From positions 62,001-126,000 of the forward strand of contig JAHYZV010000006.1 in assembly GCA_019424245.1 (NCBI GenBank): a stretch of 64,000 nt of DNA. Direction: 5' to 3'. Below the pieces are notes generated by a model that did no database searches, was not told the DNA's origin, and worked only from the letters and a program-made list of their open reading frames with translations. This document shows, in pieces, positions 43,902 through 52,654 of this stretch; position 1 is the stretch's first letter; every line of letters begins with the position of its first letter. The stretch is from Clostridiales bacterium (GTDB lineage: Bacteria; Bacillota; Clostridia; Lachnospirales; Lachnospiraceae). A program made the position numbers and the translations under genes.

Positions 43902-44348
43902 TTATCTGTCAAATGGTGCATCGTCATCATTATTGTCAAAGTCATCAATATCCGTATGACCATCTGAATGGTCATGACCGTCAATCATATTCTCTCTGTT
44001 GACAACTCTCTTGATATCTCTCTGCTTCTCCACAAGATCTGATAACAGCTCCTTAGTAGCCTTAGGCCTCTTGATATTCTTAATCTCAAAGTCACCCATT
44101 GTCTTGTCTCCAGAGCATACTTTAATAGTTCCTACTCCGACAAGTCTCTGCATGAATGAGCGCTCCAATGAAATATCCATAATCCGATACAGTCTTACCT
44201 CATCATCTTTAACACTGAAAAATCCTTTGCTTATAAAGAATCTGTCCTTAGATACACTGTATCTTGTAAATGACCATGGAAGTCCGAGGAAGAGAATTCT
44301 CTTCCTGTCCTTCCATAATATATCTGTGCTGACTTTATCTCTTGCCAT
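43902..44348 (-). CDS. PH-domain (bPH2-like) protein
   Basis: 148 residues. Residues 10-110 form a bacterial PH domain (GLPWSFTRYSVSKDRFFISKG, YRIMDISLERSFMQRLVGVG, FEIKNIKRPKATKELL). The C-terminal tail is rich in Asp, His and Asn (HDHSDGHTDIDDFDNNDDD), an unusual end that could bind metal. No span is obvious. GGAGGGG precedes the ATG. Confidence 0.85.
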   Translation of the reverse strand: MARDKVSTDILWKDRKRILFLGLPWSFTRYSVSKDRFFISKGFFSVKDDEVRLYRIMDISLERSFMQRLVGVGTIKVCSGDKTMGDFEIKNIKRPKATKELLSDLVEKQRDIKRVVNRENMIDGHDHSDGHTDIDDFDNNDDDAPFDR

Positions 44349-44395
44349 AATATCCCCTCCAATTCTAATGGCACACTGCTGACATATTCTATGTA

Positions 44396-47300
44396 TTACT
44401 TGAAATACTTAACACCAGATTCGAATATCCTGATATCCTGCTCACCATATATATTAATAGCAACACTGTCACCGCGTCTCTCAGAATGTGCCATCTTACC
44501 AAAGCATCTTCCGTCTGGGCTTGTGATACCTTCAATAGCCATGTATGAACCATTGATATTCCACTCTTCATCCATAGATACATTACCTTCAAGATCACAG
44601 TACTGTGTAGCAACCTGTCCATTAGCAAAGAGCTTATCAAGCCATTCCTTAGGAGCAACAAATCTTCCTTCACCATGTGAAGCTGGGTTGCAGTATACTC
44701 CGCCAAGTTCAGCATTAGCAAGCCATGGACTTAAATTGCTGACAACCTTAGTATATACCATCTTAGATATATGACGGTTAATTGTATTAAATGTAAGTGT
44801 AGGTGACTGTGCATCCTGTCCTGTAATCTTACCATTAGGTACAAGACCAAGCTTGATAAGTGCCTGGAATCCATTACAGATACCAAGTGCAAGACCATCT
44901 CTCTCATTAAGCAGCTTCTCAACTGCTTCCTTCATCTTGGCATTACGGAATGCTGTCGCAAAGAACTTGGCAGAACCATCTGGTTCATCACCTGCTGAGA
45001 ATCCACCAGGGAACATAATAATCTGTGCCTGGTTAATAGCCTTCTCAAATTCATCTACAGACTCTCTGATACTCTCAGCGTCAAGGTTCTTGAATACCTT
45101 AACGATTGTATCAGCACCGGCTCTTTCAAATGCTTTGGCACTATCGTACTCACAGTTAGTTCCTGGGAATACCGGGATAAATACTGTTGGCTTGGCAACC
45201 TTATTCTTGCATACATGTACGCTTGGTGCTTCATATAACTTGCTTTCAACCGGTGTAGTTTCCTTAGAAGCCTTTGTTGGGAATACGCCCTCAAGGGTAT
45301 CAGCCCATACGCTTAATGCTTCTTCTACATTAATTGAAACTTCCTTGTATGTGAACTTACCATTATCCTTAACAGTACCAACCATAGTATAATCTGTAGT
45401 AATCTCACTAAGCTTGTCCGCTGGAACTTCTGCAACGATACAGCCATAAGCTGGTGCAAAGAGGTCATCTTCCTTAACGTCTGCGCTGATCTCAAAACCT
45501 AACTTATTACCAAATGCCATCTTGCTGAGTGCTGGCACAAGTCCGTTAGCATCAAGAACATATGCAGATACGATTGCCTTCTTCTGGATAAGCTCATGTA
45601 TTGCACTGTAGAGTGCCTTAACCTGTTCGAAATCCGGAAGATCATACTGATTCTTCTTAATATCAAATCTGACTAATACATCACCATCATTCTTAAGCTC
45701 AGGAGTAATAATATCTCCCTCCTTAGCTACATCAATAGCAAATGAGCAGAGTGTTGGTGGAACATCAATATGTTCAAATGTTCCTGACATACTGTCCTTA
45801 CCACCGATTGATGGAAGTCCGAATCCCATCTGTGCTTCATATGCGCCAAGAAGTGCAGCAAATGGCTGGCTCCATCTTTCTGGATCCTCTGTCATTCTTC
45901 TGAAGTATTCCTGATATGTGAATCTAATCTTGCTGAAATCACCACCAGCAGCAACAATCTTAGCTACAGAATCAGTTACAGCATAGATTGCTCCATGATA
46001 TGGGCTCCATGATGAAAGATATGGATCAAATCCATAAGACATCATAGTTACTGTATCGCATGAACCCTTAAGCACTGGAAGCTTGGCAACCATGCTCTGT
46101 GTCTCTGTGAGCTGATATTTACCACCATATGGCATATATACTGAACCTGCTCCGATAGAACCATCAAATCTCTCAACAAGTCCCTTCTGTGAGCATTCGT
46201 TAAGGTCTGCTAAAGTCTTTAACCACTTACCGCGTACATCTGTAACCTTAACTGGCTTAAGGTAATCATCTTCCTGTGAAGGAATATCAACTACAACCTT
46301 AGTCTCCTGATGAGCACCATTAGTATCAAGGAATGCTCTTGAGATATTAACGATATCCTTGCCTCTCCAGTTAAGAACAAGTCTTGGTTCTTCTGTTACA
46401 ACAGCTACCTCAACTGCCTCTAAGTTCTCCTCAGCAGCATACTGAAGGAATTCCTTGACATCCTTAGGATCAACAACAACAGCCATTCTCTCCTGAGACT
46501 CTGATATAGCAAGCTCTGTTCCATCAAGACCTTCGTACTTCTTAGGAACTTTATCAAGATCTACCTTAAGACCTGCTGCAAGCTCACCAATTGCAACGGA
46601 TACACCACCTGCACCAAAGTCATTACATTTCTTAATAAGCTTAGTAACCTCTGGTCTTCTAAAGAGTCTCTGCATCTTACGCTCTGTAGGAGCATTACCC
46701 TTCTGAACCTCAGCACCACAATCCTCAATAGACTTCTCTGTATGAACCTTAGATGAACCTGTAGCTCCGCCACATCCATCTCGTCCTGTTCTTCCACCAA
46801 GAAGAATAATGATATCTCCCGGGTCAGAATTCTCTCTCTTAACTGCACTTCTTGGAGCAGCAGCTATAACTGCACCAATCTCCATTCTCTTGGCAACATA
46901 ATCAGGATGGTAGATTTCCTTAACATATCCTGTAGCAAGTCCGATCTGGTTACCATATGAGCTGTATCCGTGAGCAGCACCTGTAACAAGCTTTCTCTGT
47001 GGAAGCTTTCCATGAATTGTCTCTGATACCGGAACAGTAGGATCTGCTGCACCTGTAATTCTCATTGCCTGATATACATATGTACGTCCTGACAATGGAT
47101 CTCTTATAGCACCACCAAGACAAGTTGCTGCGCCACCAAATGGCTCAATCTCTGTTGGATGGTTATGTGTCTCATTCTTAAAGTTAACAAGCCATTCCTC
47201 TGTCTTTCCATCGATCTCAACTGGAACAACAATTGAGCAGGCATTAATCTCATCAGATTCTTCCTGATCAGCTAACTTACCCTCAGCCTTTAACTTCTTA

Positions 47301-48148
47301 GCACCCATAAGTGCAAGGTCCATAAGGCATACGAACTTGTCCTTACGGTCCTTATATATTTCTGCTCTGTCTGAAAGATACTTGTTATATGTAGCTTCCA
47401 TAGGGGCTTTATAGAATCCGTCCTTAAACTTAACATCTGTAAGCTCTGTTGCAAATGTTGTGTGACGGCAATGATCTGACCAGTATGTATCAAGTACTCT
47501 GATTTCAGTCATAGAAGGATCACGCTTCTCAACACTAGCAAAATGCTCCTGAATGAACTTAAAATCCTTAAATGTCATGGCAAGTCCTAAAGAATCATAT
47601 AATTCCTTTAACTTATCCTCTGGCATATCCTTGAATCCGTCAAAATAAATAACATCAGCAGGAGTCTTGAACTCAGTAACTAAAGTTTCTGGAATATCCT
47701 CTGCTGCCTGTCTTGAATCAACAGGGTTAATGCAGTGTTCCTTAATCCTGTTCTTCTCCTCATCAGTAACAGTTCCTGTCAATACATAAGTTACAGCAGT
47801 CTTAATAACCGGTGTCTCATTCTCATTAAAGAACTTAACACACTGTTCTGCAGAATCAGCTCTCTGATCGAACTGTCCTGGAAGATACTCTACAGAGAAC
47901 ACGAAATCTTCCTTTCCCGCTGGAAATGTTCCCTCATAAACATCATCTACCGGTGGCTCAGAAAAAACAGTAGTAAGTGCTTTCTTATATGTTTCTTCTG
48001 AAAGATTCTCAATATCATAACGGATAAGAACTCTCACATCTGTAATAGTCTTTATTCCAAGATATCCTCCTATCTCCTCAAGTAATTCTTTCGCATTAAC
48101 TGCAAATGGTTTCTTTTTCTCGACAAAAACTCTCTTTACGCCGCTCAT
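44396..48148 (-). CDS. purL: Phosphoribosylformylglycinamidine synthase, single-chain
   Basis: 1250 residues, the full-length fused enzyme rather than the three-part PurS/PurQ/PurL of bacilli. The synthase half has THNHPTEIEPFGGAATCLGG and the C-terminal glutaminase has FIPVFPGTNCEYDSA, PGGFSAGDEPDG and the nucleophile Cys in GICNGFQALIKLG. It converts FGAR to FGAM in purine synthesis. Own promoter at 48193-48220; AGGAGG before the ATG. Confidence 0.96.
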   Translation of the reverse strand: MSGVKRVFVEKKKPFAVNAKELLEEIGGYLGIKTITDVRVLIRYDIENLSEETYKKALTTVFSEPPVDDVYEGTFPAGKEDFVFSVEYLPGQFDQRADSAEQCVKFFNENETPVIKTAVTYVLTGTVTDEEKNRIKEHCINPVDSRQAAEDIPETLVTEFKTPADVIYFDGFKDMPEDKLKELYDSLGLAMTFKDFKFIQEHFASVEKRDPSMTEIRVLDTYWSDHCRHTTFATELTDVKFKDGFYKAPMEATYNKYLSDRAEIYKDRKDKFVCLMDLALMGAKKLKAEGKLADQEESDEINACSIVVPVEIDGKTEEWLVNFKNETHNHPTEIEPFGGAATCLGGAIRDPLSGRTYVYQAMRITGAADPTVPVSETIHGKLPQRKLVTGAAHGYSSYGNQIGLATGYVKEIYHPDYVAKRMEIGAVIAAAPRSAVKRENSDPGDIIILLGGRTGRDGCGGATGSSKVHTEKSIEDCGAEVQKGNAPTERKMQRLFRRPEVTKLIKKCNDFGAGGVSVAIGELAAGLKVDLDKVPKKYEGLDGTELAISESQERMAVVVDPKDVKEFLQYAAEENLEAVEVAVVTEEPRLVLNWRGKDIVNISRAFLDTNGAHQETKVVVDIPSQEDDYLKPVKVTDVRGKWLKTLADLNECSQKGLVERFDGSIGAGSVYMPYGGKYQLTETQSMVAKLPVLKGSCDTVTMMSYGFDPYLSSWSPYHGAIYAVTDSVAKIVAAGGDFSKIRFTYQEYFRRMTEDPERWSQPFAALLGAYEAQMGFGLPSIGGKDSMSGTFEHIDVPPTLCSFAIDVAKEGDIITPELKNDGDVLVRFDIKKNQYDLPDFEQVKALYSAIHELIQKKAIVSAYVLDANGLVPALSKMAFGNKLGFEISADVKEDDLFAPAYGCIVAEVPADKLSEITTDYTMVGTVKDNGKFTYKEVSINVEEALSVWADTLEGVFPTKASKETTPVESKLYEAPSVHVCKNKVAKPTVFIPVFPGTNCEYDSAKAFERAGADTIVKVFKNLDAESIRESVDEFEKAINQAQIIMFPGGFSAGDEPDGSAKFFATAFRNAKMKEAVEKLLNERDGLALGICNGFQALIKLGLVPNGKITGQDAQSPTLTFNTINRHISKMVYTKVVSNLSPWLANAELGGVYCNPASHGEGRFVAPKEWLDKLFANGQVATQYCDLEGNVSMDEEWNINGSYMAIEGITSPDGRCFGKMAHSERRGDSVAINIYGEQDIRIFESGVKYFK

Positions 48149-48192
48149 ATCTTCCTCCTGAGATTAGTTATATTAATTATTAATATTTAACC

Positions 48193-48220
48193 ATTGTATC
48201 ACAATAAAACATATTTTCAA
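48193..48220 (-). promoter_or_regulatory. purL promoter
   Basis: Minus-strand TTGAAA (48220-48215), 16 bases, TACAAT (48198-48193). No purine riboswitch core or clear PurR box was seen in the short leader. Confidence 0.5.
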
Positions 48221-48224
48221 ACAA

Positions 48225-49160
48225 CTATTCATGCATTCTTCTTATTATCTTGTAAACAACCTGATTACCCATTACGGTAGGACCTGTATGTGCGAAGAAA
48301 ACAATACCGTCTGTCTGTGATATTATCTCACTCTTAACAGTACCCTCGCATGGGTCAAGAATCTGTGCTATAAGCTCACCATGATATACAGGATCACCCG
48401 GCTCTTTAAGTCTCTTGTAAAATCCTGCATCATAAGTCTTGACTGCCATAAGGTCAAATTCGTTGATAACACTTGCAATATATCCACTGTGATTGTTGTA
48501 CTTAAGAATACCCATTCTGGTTAAAAACCTGAGAACAGATGACACAGCCTGTCTTGCAGATTTCTCATCAATCATATCTGTGCTGTTAGTATATATTGAA
48601 AACGCATTAGTACCATTCATCTGCCAGTTATAATTAAGTGTCACTGTATCCATTGGCTTCGGCTTTCTAATAACAACGTACTGAAGTCCGAACAGATTGG
48701 CAAGACTTGCACTCTGAAATCCTGTATCCATCATCTTTACATGAGGAATAAAATCACCCGGCATATAAAAGCTCGCAAAATGTATGCCATAACTGTAACC
48801 CTTAATTCTGTCAAAAAGTGTTCCTGCTATCTGCTTGGTTGTATCTCCATTAACATCCCCAGGAAAAGCTCTGTTAATATCAGAATTATCTGTAGGCCAG
48901 AATCTCTTTCCAACATTCATGGAAAATCTGTTAACAGATGGGATAACAAGAATCTCATGATTGTGCGATATTGCACCATGAGCCTCAAGCTCTTTAAGTG
49001 CCTTAACAAGCTGCGAACATATATACAGCTGCTGTATCTCATTACCTCTTAATGCACCAACAATACATGCCGACTTCTCACCACCGCCGAATCTGTAGCC
49101 TTCTATCTGATAATCTTCTCTATATATACCCTTTAACGAATAAATAATCTCTTTCTTCAT
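48225..49160 (-). CDS. Succinylglutamate desuccinylase/aspartoacylase-family protein, zinc site altered
   Basis: 311 residues, M14-like carboxypeptidase fold. The first zinc motif, normally HGxE, reads ALRGNEIQQ, so the first His is Arg. The second ligand region reads YGIHFASF instead of DIHS. The INRAFPGDVNG Arg motif is kept. A paralogue of the next gene upstream, and overlapping it (TAATG). With an altered metal site it may bind rather than hydrolyse. Confidence 0.8.
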   Translation of the reverse strand: MKKEIIYSLKGIYREDYQIEGYRFGGGEKSACIVGALRGNEIQQLYICSQLVKALKELEAHGAISHNHEILVIPSVNRFSMNVGKRFWPTDNSDINRAFPGDVNGDTTKQIAGTLFDRIKGYSYGIHFASFYMPGDFIPHVKMMDTGFQSASLANLFGLQYVVIRKPKPMDTVTLNYNWQMNGTNAFSIYTNSTDMIDEKSARQAVSSVLRFLTRMGILKYNNHSGYIASVINEFDLMAVKTYDAGFYKRLKEPGDPVYHGELIAQILDPCEGTVKSEIISQTDGIVFFAHTGPTVMGNQVVYKIIRRMHE

Positions 49161-50092
49161 TATCTGCCACCATAAACTCTTGCTATAAGAGCCCCCTTAT
49201 GTACTACCGGATTCTCTCTTAATGTAAATATAATTCCATCTGTAGGCGATTCAATTCTCTGGATTATTCTTCCCTCAATAGGTTCGATAATATCTCCTAT
49301 ATGCGTTCCAATTCCAATCCTTCCCATAGAATCAACTGCTGATACGAATATTCCGCTTTCCTTAGCAGTAAGAAATGTAACCTCACCCTCTGTAGAGATA
49401 ATAGGTTCATTCACTTCTTTCGGCTCATCATCCCATATCCCCATATGAGACATAAGGTTAAATATACCATCAACAATATCCCTGCAATACTTTGGCGTAA
49501 TTCTGTTTCCAACACCCATCTCCGTAACAAGAGTAGGCACACCAAGATGGTTAAGACTATAAGCAAGAGTTGCATCAAGCACAGTAATAGACGAATATAT
49601 CCACACAAATTGTGCATTCATCATCTTCGCATAAGGAAGAAGCTTTTCCTGCGTATCATCATTAATTCTTACCTGTGGCATCTCATTTACAAATATATTG
49701 CTTGAATGGATGTCAATACACAGATCACTTCCAATAATATCTTCAATAATACCTGCTGCCACATATTCAGCCATCGCTCCATTGTTATCGCCAGGGAAAA
49801 CCCTGTTCATATCAAGGTCAAACATAGGAATTCCTCTTGAACCTGTATCAAGTCCAAGAGGATTAATATCTGGATAAATATCTACAATTCCTTTAAGCTT
49901 ATTCTTCTCTCTTTCAATCCTTCTGATAACCTCATAGCAGATATACTGTCCGTCAAGTTCATCCCCATGAGTGCCTGTAACTATAGAAATCCTTGGCATA
50001 TCAATGCCGTTTTCTTCATTCGTAAGTCTGTTCTTTCTTACTACCAGCCTTTCATGCACCGGCAATTCCACCGAAACAACTTCTTCTATCAT
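49160..50092 (-). CDS. Succinylglutamate desuccinylase/aspartoacylase-family protein
   Basis: 310 residues. Zinc ligands appear intact: VTGTHGDELDG (His and Glu) and CIDIHSSN (His). The substrate Arg region is DMNRVFPGDNNG. The C-terminal beta domain includes a lipoyl-like stretch (FTLRENPVVHKGALIARV). Members deacylate amino-acid conjugates; the substrate is open. First of two overlapping paralogues. Confidence 0.85.
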   Translation of the reverse strand: MIEEVVSVELPVHERLVVRKNRLTNEENGIDMPRISIVTGTHGDELDGQYICYEVIRRIEREKNKLKGIVDIYPDINPLGLDTGSRGIPMFDLDMNRVFPGDNNGAMAEYVAAGIIEDIIGSDLCIDIHSSNIFVNEMPQVRINDDTQEKLLPYAKMMNAQFVWIYSSITVLDATLAYSLNHLGVPTLVTEMGVGNRITPKYCRDIVDGIFNLMSHMGIWDDEPKEVNEPIISTEGEVTFLTAKESGIFVSAVDSMGRIGIGTHIGDIIEPIEGRIIQRIESPTDGIIFTLRENPVVHKGALIARVYGGR

Positions 50093-50113
50093 AATACTCT
50101 CCCTGTAATATAC

Positions 50114-51535
50114 TTATTCATCATAATCCCTAAGAATAATCGTGCTTGGCGTCTTCTTAACAATAATATGTGAAAATACAGAACTTGGCATGTAAGTCTT
50201 ATCATCCATATATACCCTGCTTCCCGGATATATATGATTCTTTACTTTAACAACTGCTCTCTCTGAATCTCTTATAAGATTGTATAATGCCTTGCTCTTT
50301 TCTTCAAGCTTGGCTTTCTGTGCCATCTTTACAATCTTTGACTGGGTAACCTTCAATGCCACTTTACTATCATACTTTTCAGGCATGTTCTGTTTAATCA
50401 TCTCAAACTTCTTATTAGCCATTTCAAAGGCTTCAATCTGTTCGTCCACATCCTTAAGCTCCATAATAAGTTCTGCATACTCTTTTCTGATTTCTTTGGT
50501 CGAACCAACCCTCAACAAAGTCTTTACATTGCTTTCATGTCCACATGATGTAGTACTGATTCCCATAACACCAGTTACATCACCACCTATAATAGAACCT
50601 ATGGGTCCCTCAACAAATACCCTGCCATATGTAAGCACCCTGCAGTTAAGAATATAATTACACTGTAAGTCTCCTTTGGCAATAACCTCTGTATTCTCAA
50701 AAAATCTGCCTGATATATTTCCCCCTGCCTCGATTTTTCCTGAATTCTTAGTATTAACACCATCCTTTAATACAATATCTTTCCCAGCAATAAGTGTTGC
50801 TCCCTCAACGAAGCCTCCAACATATATACTTCCCATGGCATGAACTGTTACACCACTTCTCACACTGCCAGTAATATTAACATCCCCGTTAAAGTCAATA
50901 TTCCCCATGCTCATATCTAGATTACCATTAACCTCATATACATTAACAACACTTAAATCATAGTTACAGTATTCAATCTTTCCAGATATTGCAGCATAAG
51001 TTTCTTTACCATCATCAGATGTCTTAAAGCCCTTACCATGCAGTCTTGGCTTTGGTTTTCCTGGTTTAGGCACAAGCAGCTTCCCACATACATCAAAGCC
51101 AAATTCCCCTTTAGTCGGCTCATGATATCTTGCCAGCAGATCACCCTCATTAACCTTTTCAAATCTCTTCTGATTAAAGTAATCAATAGAACCATCTTCT
51201 CTTACTGTAGGTCTGTTATTATTAATTGCATCTGTATCAAAGAAGAACTCATAATATCCATCTTTTCCTGCCTCTACCGGTTTACCAAAAGCAACTTCAA
51301 CCGGCTGGTCATATATTTTTTGTGAAATCATCCATCGAATTTTTTCTTCATCTATTCCCGTCTTAATTCCATTAAGCGATAGCTTATTCATGACTTCATC
51401 ATATGTATATCCTTCATCACATTTGCCAAGCCTGACTGATGCGCTCATATTATCATCTGCAATATATACATAAACCTCATGTAACTCGATATCATCTATA
51501 TCAGCTGTTTCATTAACTATTTCTGTATTGCTCAT
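50114..51535 (-). CDS. FapA/DUF342-family polymerisation-type protein
   Basis: 473 residues. A right-handed beta-helix-like middle (NGNLDMSMGNIDFNGDVNI, GSVRSGVTVHAMGSIYVG, GPIGSIIGGDVTGVMGIST) is flanked by an N-terminal domain and a C-terminal coiled coil (ELIMELKDVDEQIEAFEMA). This is the FapA/DUF342 layout. Roles in motility or polar assemblies are known for some homologues; here it follows a repeat protein gene and precedes the two desuccinylase-like genes. Confidence 0.88.
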   Translation of the reverse strand: MSNTEIVNETADIDDIELHEVYVYIADDNMSASVRLGKCDEGYTYDEVMNKLSLNGIKTGIDEEKIRWMISQKIYDQPVEVAFGKPVEAGKDGYYEFFFDTDAINNNRPTVREDGSIDYFNQKRFEKVNEGDLLARYHEPTKGEFGFDVCGKLLVPKPGKPKPRLHGKGFKTSDDGKETYAAISGKIEYCNYDLSVVNVYEVNGNLDMSMGNIDFNGDVNITGSVRSGVTVHAMGSIYVGGFVEGATLIAGKDIVLKDGVNTKNSGKIEAGGNISGRFFENTEVIAKGDLQCNYILNCRVLTYGRVFVEGPIGSIIGGDVTGVMGISTTSCGHESNVKTLLRVGSTKEIRKEYAELIMELKDVDEQIEAFEMANKKFEMIKQNMPEKYDSKVALKVTQSKIVKMAQKAKLEEKSKALYNLIRDSERAVVKVKNHIYPGSRVYMDDKTYMPSSVFSHIIVKKTPSTIILRDYDE

Positions 51536-51601
51536 GCTGTTCCCCCTTTCCGAAGGTCTTATCCATTCATTATCAAAACACTGTACTGTAATAGCTGCAT
51601 C

Positions 51602-52531
51602 TTAACATCCATACTTAAGCAGCCCATCCAGATTACTTCCCCTCTCAAGTGCAAGTCTTATCTTCTCCATCTCTTTAAAGGTATATCTTGGATCAGCATA
51701 TAAAGAAACATCTACACCGCTTGTAAGTCCCATAAGAATTTCCTGTGACTGCAATTCATTAAGTGCAGGCTTCTCGTCATTCCATTTATCAGAAATTCTG
51801 TGTCTTGCCTCTTTCATGCTTACCGCATCAATAAACGGATCTGCATATTCAGAAACATCTATTCCTTCTTCAAGCCCAAGTCTTATCTGCTTCATTTGTC
51901 CTGATGAAAATCCAACCATGTTATATGGAGTAACATCAATCCCTTCCTCAAGTCCAAGTCTAATCTGTTCCATCTGTTTTCCATTGTATTCATGAAGCAG
52001 ATACTTAGTTATATCGACACAATTGTGTATTCCCAGCCTTATCTCATTGAGCTGATATTCATCATAATTATCCTCAACAAAAAATGTAAGGTCAATCTCT
52101 TCTTTTTTTGCAAGTCTTATCTGTCTTAATACCTCTCCTGAATAACCAAGCTTTGCATACCTGGTCAGATCATAATTAAGCTCTGATGCAAGCCTTATCT
52201 CTCTCATAACAGAATGACTGAACTTAGGATTACATATATCATCCATATTCATTCCGCTACGCACAGCCTGCTTCAGTTCTTCCATCTGCATATAATCATA
52301 CTGTGCATCTGCAAATCTGCTTACATCAAGTTTTTCTTCCAGACCAAGTCTTAATGCTTTCATCTGGGCAGCGTTAAATTCCTCTTTGCAATACACACTC
52401 ACATCAACGCCATTCTCAATTCCTCTGATAATCTCAATAGTCTGTAATTCATCAAATCCCAGAGACTGCCAGGCCTGCTTGTCTACAGTTTTGTTTTCTA
52501 TATTCTTATTAATCTCTTCCACGTTCTGCAT
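51602..52531 (-). CDS. Tandem helical-repeat protein of unknown function
   Basis: 309 residues from the ATG at 52531, eight bases after GGAG. Most of it is about ten imperfect repeats of roughly 25 residues with the pattern QM-x-x-IRLGLEEGIDVS-x-YA (for example MEQIRLGLEEGIDVTPYN, MKQIRLGLEEGIDVSEYA). Such repeats probably stack as a curved helical scaffold for protein binding. No signal peptide or span. Likely cotranscribed with the FapA-like gene 66 bases on. Confidence 0.8.
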   Translation of the reverse strand: MQNVEEINKNIENKTVDKQAWQSLGFDELQTIEIIRGIENGVDVSVYCKEEFNAAQMKALRLGLEEKLDVSRFADAQYDYMQMEELKQAVRSGMNMDDICNPKFSHSVMREIRLASELNYDLTRYAKLGYSGEVLRQIRLAKKEEIDLTFFVEDNYDEYQLNEIRLGIHNCVDITKYLLHEYNGKQMEQIRLGLEEGIDVTPYNMVGFSSGQMKQIRLGLEEGIDVSEYADPFIDAVSMKEARHRISDKWNDEKPALNELQSQEILMGLTSGVDVSLYADPRYTFKEMEKIRLALERGSNLDGLLKYGC

Positions 52532-52654
52532 AAGCCCATCTCCCATAATCAAACCAAATCATCATATATCCGGACCTTAATAATATCTGTCTAAATTCTA
52601 TCACACATACAGTCCGACTACAAGTTCTAACATTGTACATTTTTTATCAATGCC

